64,000 nucleotides of DNA, taken from Kitasatospora purpeofusca. GTDB taxonomy: Bacteria; Actinomycetota; Actinomycetes; Streptomycetales; Streptomycetaceae. Shown here in pieces: positions 27,718-35,287 of this stretch. Numbering within the stretch: position 1 is the first letter of the stretch; each line of letters begins with the position of its first letter. The stretch spans positions 124,001-188,000 of the forward strand of contig NZ_JODS01000007.1 of the NCBI RefSeq assembly GCF_000718025.1. The letters run 5' to 3'. The notes beneath the pieces are model-generated. The model did no database searches, was not told the DNA's origin, and saw only the letters and a list, made by a program, of their open reading frames with translations. The translations under genes were made by a program, and so were the position numbers.

Positions 27718-28430
27718 TCGAAGTTCACCGCCGACACCCGGGCGCCGAAGACCTGGGCGTGCTGGGCCACCTTCTCCGCCTGCTCGTGCAGGGCCCGGGC
27801 GTGCGCCTCCACCGCGGCCGGGTTGATCTTGAACGCGGCGCCGACCGAGCCCCCGCCGACCGCGGCCTCGGCCGCCTCGAAGACCAGCCCGGACACCGCC
27901 TCCGCGACGACCTCGATCAGCGGGTTGAGCGCGGCCTCGACCACCTGGGCGACGATGTACTCCTGCAACTGGTGCGCCAGGTAGGACATCAGCTTGCGCG
28001 CGGCCTGCTGGGCCGCCACGGCGCCGACCTCCGCCAGCCCCGCCGTCGCCACCGCGGCGGCCTGGGCGGCGACGAAGGTGGCGGCCAGGACGATGAGTTC
28101 GCCGAGCGCCTCCAGCTTCATCGCGACGATCGCGTCGGCGGCGATGTCCATCGCCTGCGCGACCACGTGCGCGGCCTGGACGACCTCGTTGAAGTGCTTG
28201 TCGGACATCAGCGCCCACTTGGCGGCCAGCGCCTGGTAGGACGCGCCCTCGTAGGCGCCGCCGAGCTGATGGATCGTCGCGGTCGAGTCCGCGTGCACCT
28301 CTTCGAGGCCCTTGGCGAACTCCTTGATGTGCTCGCCGAATTCGCGGACCCGGTCCTCGTTGACCGAAGGCCAGCGGATACCGATGAAGTTCAGCAGCGT
28401 CGCGACTTCGTCGGGCAGTTCGATTGCCAT
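27714..28430 (-). CDS. CpnT/ESX-like alpha-helical N-terminal protein (toxin trafficking)
   Basis: A 238-residue, almost wholly helical protein from ATG 28430. The start IELPDEVATLLNFIGIRWPSVNEDRVREFG matches the N-terminal domain of CpnT-like and other WXG100-type secreted toxins, followed by long Ala-rich helices (AAQAAAVATAGLAEVG, VEAALNPLIEVVAEAVSG) and a closing coiled coil. Such domains carry toxins into type VII (ESX) secretion. It overlaps the deaminase gene by GTGA, so the usual single toxin polypeptide is split in two coupled genes. It heads the operon. Confidence 0.82.
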   Translation of the reverse strand: MAIELPDEVATLLNFIGIRWPSVNEDRVREFGEHIKEFAKGLEEVHADSTATIHQLGGAYEGASYQALAAKWALMSDKHFNEVVQAAHVVAQAMDIAADAIVAMKLEALGELIVLAATFVAAQAAAVATAGLAEVGAVAAQQAARKLMSYLAHQLQEYIVAQVVEAALNPLIEVVAEAVSGLVFEAAEAAVGGGSVGAAFKINPAAVEAHARALHEQAEKVAQHAQVFGARVSAVNFE

Positions 28431-28668
28431 CGAGAAACCCCCCGTAACCAACAATCCCTCGATTGGATCAAAAGTTTATACAACTAATCATTGGTCTCCC
28501 GATGCCCAAGAAGTGCCGATTCTGTAGCGATCCGGAACGTTACGGACCGAATCGCCCCACATCTCTGGCCGTGCCCCCGATGACTCCCGGTGCGATGCTG
28601 GATCGTGGGGCCCGGTCCACGCGGACCCCCGGCGCCGCACCACCCCTCAGCAGAAGGGCCGAGCAGAC
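28431..28668. promoter_or_regulatory. A/T-rich divergent spacer of the toxin operon
   Basis: The stretch 28450-28560 is the most A/T-rich non-coding DNA in this part of the window (TCAAAAGTTTATACAACTAA at its core) and presumably holds promoters for the toxin operon and the VOC gene. TATAAA-like and TATACA-like -10 words occur on opposite strands, but I cannot pick a sure -35. Confidence 0.35.
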
Positions 28669-29076
28669 ATGACCGACGTCGCCGCCGAGCAGGCCGCGCA
28701 GGCCGACACCGGCTTCGCCCGCCTCGCCATGGTCACCATCGACTGTGCCGACCCGGTCGCACTGGCCGCCTTCTACGGCGAGCTGCTCGGGTGGGAGACC
28801 CGGCACGTGGACGAGCAGTTCGCCATCCTGGACAACCCGGAGGGCGGCAGCCCGCTCGGTTTCGGACGGGTCAGCGGGTACCGGCCGGAGCCGTGGGTCG
28901 AACCGGACGGCGGCAAGCACTTCCACCTGGACTTCTACGTCGACGACCTGGAGGAGGCCACCGCCCGTGCGCTGGCCCTGGGCGCGACCGAGCCCACGTA
29001 CCAGCACGGGCGCACGCTCAAGGTGCTGATCGACCCGGCCGGCCACCCGTTCGGTCTAGCGCCCCTGGACGCCTGA
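28669..29076 (+). CDS. VOC-family protein (glyoxalase/bleomycin-resistance fold)
   Basis: A 135-residue single-chain VOC protein. The opening strand MVTIDCADPVALAAFYGELLGW, the middle HFHLDFYVDDLEEA and the ending VLIDPAGHPFGLAPLD follow the paired beta-alpha-beta-beta-beta modules. Some members bind metal with His/Glu, others are drug-binding or decoy proteins. AGAAGGG lies ahead of the ATG. No substrate can be inferred. Confidence 0.87.
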   Translation: MTDVAAEQAAQADTGFARLAMVTIDCADPVALAAFYGELLGWETRHVDEQFAILDNPEGGSPLGFGRVSGYRPEPWVEPDGGKHFHLDFYVDDLEEATARALALGATEPTYQHGRTLKVLIDPAGHPFGLAPLDA

Positions 29077-29138
29077 GCCCGGCAGTGGACGGCCCGGCCC
29101 CGGCACTGGAAGGCCGGGTGCCGGAAGGCCCGCCCCGC

Positions 29139-30062
29139 TCAGCGCGGGAAGGCCCGCTTGGCCCGCCAGGTGGTGTGCTCGCGCGACACCGCGTCCTCCG
29201 CCTCGGCCGCCAGCCGGGCCCAGCCCCGCTCGGCGTCGGGCCCCCGCAGGTCGAGGTCGGACAGCTGGTTGCCGACGTTCTCCAGCTCCCGCGCCGCCAG
29301 CTGGTACGCGGCCGCCAGCGGGCGGAGCTGCTTCAGCTGGGTCCAGGCGATCACCGACGCGGCCGCCGCCGAGGTGGCCCCGAAGACGTGCACCTGCAGC
29401 GCCCCGGTCGCCTGCGCGACGGCCGCCGCCGCACCGACGATGATCAGCGCCGCGACGGCCAGCCCCCAGGTGACCGCCTGCGACTCGCAGGACTCCGCCC
29501 GCGAGCGGTACCACGTCCGCTGCCCCTCCACCCGGGTGCGCAGGTAGAGCGTGCGGCGCGAGGTCAGCGACTCCGCGCGGACCCGCCGCATCTCCGGGGT
29601 GATCTCGGCGACCGCGTCCGGCGGCACGATCGCCGGGTCCTCGAAGGCCCGCAGCACGTCCTCCAGCTGGAGCAGGTAGACCCGGTCGACGTCCGCCGAC
29701 TCCGCGTCACCCTCGAACGGGCGGGCCCGCACCGAGTACTTCCAGGCCAGCGTCTTCACCGACTCGGCCGCCGCCCGCGCCTCGTACCACCGCGCCTGCG
29801 GGTTGCCCCGGCGCAGCCGGGACCAGAAGTACCCGGCCACCAGGAACGCCACCACCGAGAACAGCGGCGTGATGTCGGCGGCGCCCTTGTCGTCCGGCCC
29901 GGGCAGCGAGCCGACGACCGCCGCGACCACCAGCATCGAGATCAGTCCCCGGTACCAGCGCAGCGTCTCCTGCTGACCGGCGATCGACGCCCGGTCGGCC
30001 GTCCGGAACAGCTCCGGCAGCAGCTGGGCCTCGACCCCCGTCGGCGGATCCTGTCGCACCAT
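29139..30062 (-). CDS. SLATT/DUF4231-family membrane protein
   Basis: A 307-residue full-length relative of the truncated protein at 1-885. It has two N-terminal membrane helices (about 40-55 and 65-80), the conserved core RWYEARAAAESVKTLAWK, a second helix pair near 195-245, and the tail AVSREHTTWRAK. SLATT domains are membrane effectors in nucleotide-second-messenger conflict systems, but many actinobacterial copies stand alone, as this one does between two VOC genes. ATG 30062 has GGGGAG upstream. Confidence 0.83.
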   Translation of the reverse strand: MVRQDPPTGVEAQLLPELFRTADRASIAGQQETLRWYRGLISMLVVAAVVGSLPGPDDKGAADITPLFSVVAFLVAGYFWSRLRRGNPQARWYEARAAAESVKTLAWKYSVRARPFEGDAESADVDRVYLLQLEDVLRAFEDPAIVPPDAVAEITPEMRRVRAESLTSRRTLYLRTRVEGQRTWYRSRAESCESQAVTWGLAVAALIIVGAAAAVAQATGALQVHVFGATSAAAASVIAWTQLKQLRPLAAAYQLAARELENVGNQLSDLDLRGPDAERGWARLAAEAEDAVSREHTTWRAKRAFPR

Positions 30063-30143
30063 CGAACCGCTCCCCTCCCCCGTCTCGCCCGGAGTATGCC
30101 CCCGGTCAACTCCGCTACACCGCGACCTTTTTGACGCCTCCTC

Positions 30144-30179
30144 TTGCCCCGGACGACCCGCAACCCCTATAACCGGTTA
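30144..30179 (+). promoter_or_regulatory. leaderless promoter of VOC gene with TAACCGGTTA palindrome
   Basis: -35 TTGCCC (30144-30149), 18-base spacer, -10 TATAAC (30168-30173), then seven bases to ATG 30181. An exact 10-base palindrome TAACCGGTTA (30170-30179) overlaps the -10 and the expected start, a natural repressor site. Confidence 0.5.
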
Positions 30180-30180
30180 C

Positions 30181-30630
30181 ATGCCCATGCACTGGAAGCT
30201 CGTCATCGACGCCGCCGACCCGCACCGCCAGGCCGCCTTCTGGGGCGCCGCCCTCGACTACACCGTCGAGAACCACAGCACCCTGATCGGCAACCTGCTG
30301 TCCGCCGGCGCGGTCACCCGGGCCCAGATCACCGAGGTCGACGGCCGCCACGCCTGGCTCACCCTCGCCGCCGTCCGCCACCCGGAGGACCCGCACGACC
30401 CCGTCTCCGGCACCGGTCTCGGCCGCCGCATCCTCTTCCAGCGCGTCCCCGAGCCGAAGCAGGGCAAGAACCGCCTCCACCTCGACCTCCACCCCGGCCC
30501 GGACGCCCGCGCCACCACCGTCGCCCGCCTGGAATCCCTCGGCGCCACCAGCCTCCACGAGGTCGCCGAACCGGGCGGCTCCTGGGTGGTCATGCAGGAC
30601 CCGGAGGGCAACGAGTACTGCGTCCACTGA
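30181..30630 (+). CDS. VOC-family protein
   Basis: A 149-residue VOC fold protein of the Glyoxalase-like (Glyoxalase_6) type: MHWKLVIDAADPHRQAAFWG at the start, RLHLDLHPGPDA in the middle, and SWVVMQDPEGNEYCVH at the end. The final E/H region is typical of metal-site positions, but catalysis is not proven. It appears to be translated from a leaderless message. Confidence 0.88.
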   Translation: MPMHWKLVIDAADPHRQAAFWGAALDYTVENHSTLIGNLLSAGAVTRAQITEVDGRHAWLTLAAVRHPEDPHDPVSGTGLGRRILFQRVPEPKQGKNRLHLDLHPGPDARATTVARLESLGATSLHEVAEPGGSWVVMQDPEGNEYCVH

Positions 30631-30663
30631 CACCCCGGGCACCGGCCGTGGCCTCGGCCGAAC

Positions 30664-30702
30664 GACGGAGGGCGCGAACCCGGCCGGTTCACGCCCTCCG
30701 TC
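30664..30702. terminator. bidirectional hairpin terminator
   Basis: Two 17-base arms (30664-30680, 30686-30702) pair with one mismatch around a five-base loop, between the convergent VOC and LuxR genes. Confidence 0.75.
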
Positions 30703-30733
30703 CCCACACGCCGCAGCCGGCGTGCGGGCTGCG

Positions 30734-31720
30734 CTACGACAGCCAGCCCGCCCGGGCCGCGCGGGCGCCGGCCTGGAAGCGGCTGCGGGCCTCGAGGCGC
30801 TCCATCAGGTCGGTGGCGATGCGGCGGGCGGTGCGCGGGGAGACACCCAGCCGCTTGGCGATGGCGTCGTCGGTGTGCCCTTCGGCCAGCAGCGCGAGCG
30901 CGGTGCGCTCCTGGGCGGTGAGGCCGTTCCGGTCGAGCCGGGCGACGGCCCCCAGCGGCTGCGCTCCGGCCCAGACGGTCTCGAACAGCGCGCAGAGCGC
31001 GGTCAGCATCCCCTGGCCGGTCAGTACGACGGCACCGGCCGCCGTGTCGTCGCTGCGCACCGGGATGACGGCGGTCGCCCGGTCGACGACGATCATGCGG
31101 GTCGGCAGTTCGGGCACGGTCCGGACCTGGCCGCCGAGGGCGGCCAGCCAGTTCACGTACTCGACGGTGTGCGGGCTGTTGCGGACACTGTCCAGGTAGA
31201 CGGTGCGCATCCGCACGCCGCGGTCGGCCAGCGCGCGGTTGAGCGGCTTGGCCGCCTCGATGTTCTCCGGCCTCTGGCCGCCGTCCGGCGCGAAGGTCAT
31301 GATCTCCTCGCGCGCCTCGTTGGAGAAGCGGCTCAGCCGGTCGCGGATCCGGTCGAGCCCGACCAGTTGCTCGACGTCGGGCGTGTTCGCCTCCGGCCGC
31401 AGGTCGGCGTAGTCGGCGATGAGCTGCGCCGCCGCGGCCCGGGAGGCCTCGATCCTGGCCTGCGCGGCGGCCAGCTCGGCCTGCTGCCGCGCCATCAGGA
31501 TCTCCATCCCGACGTCCGGGGAGACCGCGCGCAGGGAACCGGGCCGCTCGGCGGAGGGCCGCAGCAGGGCCAGCTCGCTCAGGTGGTCCAGGGCGGTCCT
31601 GACCTGCGGCTCGGCCAGGGACAGGCGATCGGCCAGCGCGGCCACGCCGTCCCCCGAGTGGGCCAGCATGGCCCGGTAGACGGACTCCGCGACAGCGTCC
31701 AGCCCCAGTGCGGTCAGCAT
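30734..31720 (-). CDS. LuxR-type regulator with TrmB-like N-terminus
   Basis: A 328-residue regulator. An N-terminal winged-helix-like segment (VAALADRLSLAEPQVRTALDHL) precedes a coiled helix (ARQQAELAAAQARIEASRAA) and a PLD-like sensing region. The C-terminal LuxR helix-turn-helix is plain (GLTAQERTALALLAEGHTDDAIAKRLGVSPRTARR). Such TrmB/LuxR fusions often control nearby secondary-metabolite or peptide genes in streptomycetes. It is divergent from a group of small unknown genes (31881-33060), a plausible target set. Confidence 0.88.
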   Translation of the reverse strand: MLTALGLDAVAESVYRAMLAHSGDGVAALADRLSLAEPQVRTALDHLSELALLRPSAERPGSLRAVSPDVGMEILMARQQAELAAAQARIEASRAAAAQLIADYADLRPEANTPDVEQLVGLDRIRDRLSRFSNEAREEIMTFAPDGGQRPENIEAAKPLNRALADRGVRMRTVYLDSVRNSPHTVEYVNWLAALGGQVRTVPELPTRMIVVDRATAVIPVRSDDTAAGAVVLTGQGMLTALCALFETVWAGAQPLGAVARLDRNGLTAQERTALALLAEGHTDDAIAKRLGVSPRTARRIATDLMERLEARSRFQAGARAARAGWLS

Positions 31721-31880
31721 GTCCGTTCCCCCGTGACGAAATCGTGTTCGCTACGCGTGCGATCCTTCCACACCCTCCGAACCCCCGACCAGGGCACCTC
31801 GTGGACGCTTCCGGCCAGGGCCTGAAGTGTCCGGGTTGAACCACTCCACACCGATCGCCCGCTTCAGCACCCTTGGCTTC

Positions 31881-32258
31881 ATGTATCTCGTGCACACCGT
31901 CCTGCGGCACCCCGAACCGGAGGCCGTCCTCCCCCCGGACACTCGCGAGCTCCTGTCGGCCCTGGTACGCCCGGAGGACCGGATCGAGCACCTCGTGCTC
32001 CACCGCGACGCCGTGCCCGACCCGGTGCTCGGCCTGTTCCTCCTCACCGACTCGCTCGCCGAGGCCGAGAGCCGCGCGACGGAGTTCTGCCGGACGGCGC
32101 TGGGATCGCTCCCGGAGCTCCTGGGCTGGCGGGCCGACCGGGTCGCCGTCCCGCTCGTCACCCCGTTCTACGAGCGGCTGCTGGCCGCTTCCGGCACCCC
32201 TGACCGGAACGGTCCAGGGCCGTTTCCGTCCACCGGCCGGGCCTTCCACCCGGGCTGA
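31881..32258 (+). CDS. hypothetical protein, alpha/beta
   Basis: A 125-residue protein from ATG 31881 (MYLVHTVLRHPEPEAVLP...). An upstream GTG at 31827 would add 18 unremarkable residues; I prefer ATG because CACCCT lies seven bases upstream as a leaderless-type -10. Alternating strands and helices (GLFLLTDSLAEAESRATEFCRTAL) suggest a ferredoxin-like alpha/beta sandwich. I do not recognise the family. It is divergent from the LuxR regulator and followed by the exported peptide gene. Confidence 0.55.
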   Translation: MYLVHTVLRHPEPEAVLPPDTRELLSALVRPEDRIEHLVLHRDAVPDPVLGLFLLTDSLAEAESRATEFCRTALGSLPELLGWRADRVAVPLVTPFYERLLAASGTPDRNGPGPFPSTGRAFHPG

Positions 32259-32377
32259 GCTGCGACGAAGCTGGTGTCTGCCGGAAGGGGCCAGGCCCCG
32301 GACGGCACCGGAGGAGGCGTCACCGCGGGATGCGGCCTCCGGGACCCAGCCGCTGCACACCCGAGAGGACCACCACC

Positions 32378-32545
32378 ATGTTCCGCACCGTCATCGCCAA
32401 GGCCGCCGCGGTCGCCACCTTCGCCCTCGTCGCCCTGGCCGGACTGGCCGCCACCGGGCAGACCGCCACGCAGACCACCACCACTGTCGAGGCCCGGCCG
32501 ATCACCGTCATCGCCCCGCCGGCCGAGGACCTCATCTGGGGCTGA
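32378..32545 (+). CDS. small exported peptide, 55 residues
   Basis: The peptide starts at ATG 32378 with GAGAGGA eight bases upstream. A basic head (FRTVIAK) and a hydrophobic core (AAAVATFALVALAGLAATG) make a signal peptide. The remaining 25 or so residues are Thr-rich then hydrophobic (TQTTTTVEARPITVIAPP), ending DLIWG, with no Cys. It may be a secreted signal, a surface peptide or a degraded precursor. It sits between two unknown genes downstream of a divergent LuxR regulator. No homologue recognised. Confidence 0.6.
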   Translation: MFRTVIAKAAAVATFALVALAGLAATGQTATQTTTTVEARPITVIAPPAEDLIWG

Positions 32546-32589
32546 CCCGCCCGGCGTCCCGGCGGACACCACCTGCACAATCACGTCGT

Positions 32590-33060
32590 ATGACGGATCC
32601 GACCGACACCCACGCCTACCACCCGGACCCGGTCGCATGGACCGAGGACGGCCGGGAGTACACCGCACACATCCTCGGCACCATCGGGGCGAGCCCCGAC
32701 CTGATGCGGACCGACCCCGCGCTGGCCGTACGCCTGATCGACGAGCAGCTCGCCGAGGAAGGGCTCGACACCCCGGCCGACGAGGAAGCGGCCCACCGGC
32801 TCCGCGCCCTGCTGTTGTGCGTCGCGGGCGAGTTCATGATCAACGCCTTCGAGGGCCACTGGGCCTGGACCGTCGACCCGACCTCCCCGCTCGGGGGCCG
32901 CTGGGTGGTCACCGGCTTCCCGCACCCCCTGGGGCAGCGGACCCACGCCGTCGATGTCCCCGGCCTCTCCGACGAGGCCGTGAACACCCCACCGGCCCGG
33001 ATCGTCCACATCGTCAACCGCGCCGTCCAGCTCTCCGGCATCCGCGTCTTCGTCTCCTGA
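32590..33060 (+). CDS. hypothetical protein
   Basis: A 156-residue soluble, acidic protein. ATG 32590 is preceded, eight bases upstream, by CACAAT, again fitting a leaderless start; no Shine-Dalgarno is present. Helical N-terminus (LMRTDPALAVRLIDEQLAEEG), then strands (FEGHWAWTVDPTSPLGGRWVVTGFPHP). I do not recognise it. It is third in the small-gene run downstream of the LuxR regulator and may share its control. Confidence 0.65.
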   Translation: MTDPTDTHAYHPDPVAWTEDGREYTAHILGTIGASPDLMRTDPALAVRLIDEQLAEEGLDTPADEEAAHRLRALLLCVAGEFMINAFEGHWAWTVDPTSPLGGRWVVTGFPHPLGQRTHAVDVPGLSDEAVNTPPARIVHIVNRAVQLSGIRVFVS

Positions 33061-33178
33061 CCGACCGCGTTCGCCCCCCGAGCACCCCGGCGACCGGCGA
33101 CCGGCAGGACGGCAGGGCGGCACGCCGAGGGCCCTCCCCGCGGTGCGGAGAGGGCCCGGGACCGACCGGCGTCCGGTC

Positions 33179-34642
33179 TCAGAGCAGACCGAGGGCCGGC
33201 ATCAGGTAGTAGAAGGCGAAGACCGCCGAGACCGCGTACATCGCGACCGGCACCTCCCGGCCCCGGCCGGCGGCGAGGCGCAGCACGCAGAAGGCGATGA
33301 AGCCGAAGCCGATGCCGTTGGTGATGCTGTAGGTGAACGGCATCATCACGATGGTCAGGAACGCCGGGATCGCGATCGTGTAGTCGGCCCAGTCGATCTC
33401 CTTGATCGAGTTGGCCAGGATCAGGAAGCCGACGGCGACCAGGGCGGGAGTCGCGGCCTGGGCGGGGACCATCTTGGCGAGCGGGGAGAAGAAGAGCGCC
33501 ACCATGAACAGGGCGCCGGTGACGATCGAGGCGAAGCCGGTGCGCGCGCCCTCGCCGACACCCGCGGTGGACTCGACGAAGCAGGTGTTCGCGGAGGAGG
33601 AGGTCGCGCCGCCCGCCGCGGTGGCGATGCCGTCGATCATCAGCACCTTGTTGATGCCCGGCAGGTCGCCCTTCTCGTCCAGCAGGTGGGCCTCGTCGGC
33701 CACGCCGAGGATGGTGCCCATCGCGTCGAAGAAGCAGGACATCAGCACGGTGAAGACGAAGAGGACGCCGGTCAGGACGCCGACCTTCTCGAAGCCGCCG
33801 AACAGGCTGACCTCGCCGACCAGGCCGAAGTCCGGCTTGGCGACCGGGCTGCCGGGCCAGGCCGGGACGGTCAGGCCCCAGGCGCTGGCGGGCAGGTCCG
33901 CGAGCTTGTCGATGACGACGGCGACGACGGTCATCACCGCGATGGAGACCAGGATCGCGCCCGGCACCTTGCGGACGATCAGGACCAGGGTCAGCAGCAG
34001 GCCGAGCACGAAGACCAGGACCGGCCAGCCGAGCAGGTGGCCGCCGGTGCCGAGCTGGAGCGGCACGGTGGTGTGGGCGGCGTCGGGCATCCGGGTGACG
34101 AAGCCGGCGTCGACCAGGCCGACCAGGCTGATGAACAGGCCGATGCCGATGGCGATGCCCTTGCGCAGGCCGAGCGGGACGGCGTTCATCACCCGCTCGC
34201 GCAGGCCGGTGGCGACCAGGATCATGATCGCGAAGCCGGCCAGCACCACCATGCCCATCGCGTCCGGCCAGGTCATCTTCGGCGCGAGCTGGAGGGCCAC
34301 GATGGTGTTGACGCCGAGGCCGGCGGCCAGGCCGATCGGGACGTTGCCGATCACACCCATCAGCAGCGTGGTCAGACCGGCGGTGAGCGCGGTGGCGGTG
34401 ACCAGCTGGGTGTTGTCCAGGTGGGCGCCGGTCATGTCGGTGGCGCTGGCCAGGATGATCGGGTTCAGCACCAGGATGTAGGCCATGGTGAAGAAGGTGG
34501 CGATACCGCCGCGGATCTCGCGCGACAGGGTGGAGCCGCGCTCGCCGATCCGGAAGTAGCGGTCCAGGGCGCCGGTCGGGGGCTTCGGCGCGTCGGGCTG
34601 GGCGGGCTCGGGCGACTCGGTGGTCGGCTGGGCCACGGGCAT
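33179..34642 (-). CDS. NCS2-family purine permease (AzgA/PbuG-like)
   Basis: A 487-residue inner-membrane protein with about 13 helices. The AzgA-type motifs are present: RYFRIGERGSTLSREIRGG, TFFTMAYILVLNP, and the paired substrate loops GLAAGLGVN and CFFDAMGTILG, with the SSSANTCFVESTAGVGEGAR segment of the TM10 region. These proteins import adenine, guanine and hypoxanthine with protons. ATG 34642 has AGAGGA six bases upstream. The longer reading frame that continues upstream is an antisense shadow of the P-type ATPase. Confidence 0.93.
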   Translation of the reverse strand: MPVAQPTTESPEPAQPDAPKPPTGALDRYFRIGERGSTLSREIRGGIATFFTMAYILVLNPIILASATDMTGAHLDNTQLVTATALTAGLTTLLMGVIGNVPIGLAAGLGVNTIVALQLAPKMTWPDAMGMVVLAGFAIMILVATGLRERVMNAVPLGLRKGIAIGIGLFISLVGLVDAGFVTRMPDAAHTTVPLQLGTGGHLLGWPVLVFVLGLLLTLVLIVRKVPGAILVSIAVMTVVAVVIDKLADLPASAWGLTVPAWPGSPVAKPDFGLVGEVSLFGGFEKVGVLTGVLFVFTVLMSCFFDAMGTILGVADEAHLLDEKGDLPGINKVLMIDGIATAAGGATSSSANTCFVESTAGVGEGARTGFASIVTGALFMVALFFSPLAKMVPAQAATPALVAVGFLILANSIKEIDWADYTIAIPAFLTIVMMPFTYSITNGIGFGFIAFCVLRLAAGRGREVPVAMYAVSAVFAFYYLMPALGLL

Positions 34643-34874
34643 GCTGCGTCCTCTGTGGGGGCGGAGGAGAGGGGGGAGCCGCCCGAGCGACTGCGGCCGG
34701 GCGATCCGGTCGGACGGGCACGAAGCACGATGTCCTGGGCGTGCCCCGGCCAACCGGAATGACAAGTATGAGTTCCGCAATCGCCGGTTCGCTATCTTCG
34801 CGCGTAGACCGGAGTGGATCGGGACGACCCCGGACAGTCCGCACAGGAAATCGATCGAACGCCCGCCGCACCCG

Positions 34875-34880
34875 TACCCT
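34875..34880 (+). promoter_or_regulatory. -10 of leaderless promoter (DUF2530 gene)
   Basis: TACCCT ends seven bases before ATG 34888 and no ribosome site is present. The -35 is weak (TCGATC near 34851). Confidence 0.4.
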
Positions 34881-34887
34881 AGGGCCC

Positions 34888-35235
34888 ATGCCCAAGACGC
34901 CATCGCACCCCTCCCCTCCACCGCTGGAGGCCAATGACGTCGCGATCGTCGGCGGCGGGACGGTGCTCTGGTTCGTGGCGTTCGTCGTCCTGCTCCCCTT
35001 CTGGGGGACCCTCTCCGACCACGGCCACGGCAACTGGCCGTGGATCTGCCTGGCCGGCGGCGGCCTCGGTCTGATCGGCCTCTGGTACTGCCGGGCCCGC
35101 CGGGACGCCATCGCCCGGAGCCGGGCCGCCGAGGCGGGGACGACGGGTGCGACGGGCACCCCGGGGACGGCCGAGCGGTCGCCGCGCACGGCCCCGGAGG
35201 GGAACGGCGGGGACCCGGCCACCCGGTCGGACTGA
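34888..35235 (+). CDS. DUF2530 membrane protein
   Basis: A 115-residue protein. The conserved part is two helices, TVLWFVAFVVLLPFW and GNWPWICLAGGGLGLIGLWYC, joined by SDHGHG, followed by RARR; the last 35 residues are disordered Gly/Thr/Pro-rich. DUF2530 proteins occur beside the NCS2 permease in streptomycetes, as here (divergent). Function unknown. ATG 34888 is chosen over an in-frame start at 34741 because of the leaderless -10. Confidence 0.82.
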   Translation: MPKTPSHPSPPPLEANDVAIVGGGTVLWFVAFVVLLPFWGTLSDHGHGNWPWICLAGGGLGLIGLWYCRARRDAIARSRAAEAGTTGATGTPGTAERSPRTAPEGNGGDPATRSD

Positions 35236-35274
35236 ATAGTCCTTTAGTAGCACGCATCGGACATAAGGCGCCCG

Positions 35275-35280
35275 TAGAGT
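35275..35280 (+). promoter_or_regulatory. -10 of leaderless promoter (P-type ATPase)
   Basis: TAGAGT ends seven bases before ATG 35288; no Shine-Dalgarno. This gives the ATPase its own promoter 40 bases after the DUF2530 stop. Confidence 0.4.
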
Positions 35281-35287
35281 CGGTGCC

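Noticed and set aside
28502..28672. A 56-residue frame starting MPKKCRFCSDPE, ending in ATGA overlap with the VOC gene
   Set aside because: The start is tempting (CxxC, A/T-rich promoter-like DNA upstream), but it has no ribosome site, the second half reads like non-coding DNA, and the VOC gene has its own ribosome site.
30258..32360. A 700-residue minus-strand frame around the LuxR gene
   Set aside because: It runs in a different frame from the LuxR gene and over neighbours on the other strand, with Arg/Pro/Gly-rich low-complexity sequence.
34643..34887. Purine riboswitch ahead of the AzgA-type permease
   Set aside because: I looked for the conserved three-way-junction core and paired loops and did not see them; streptomycetes seldom have purine riboswitches.
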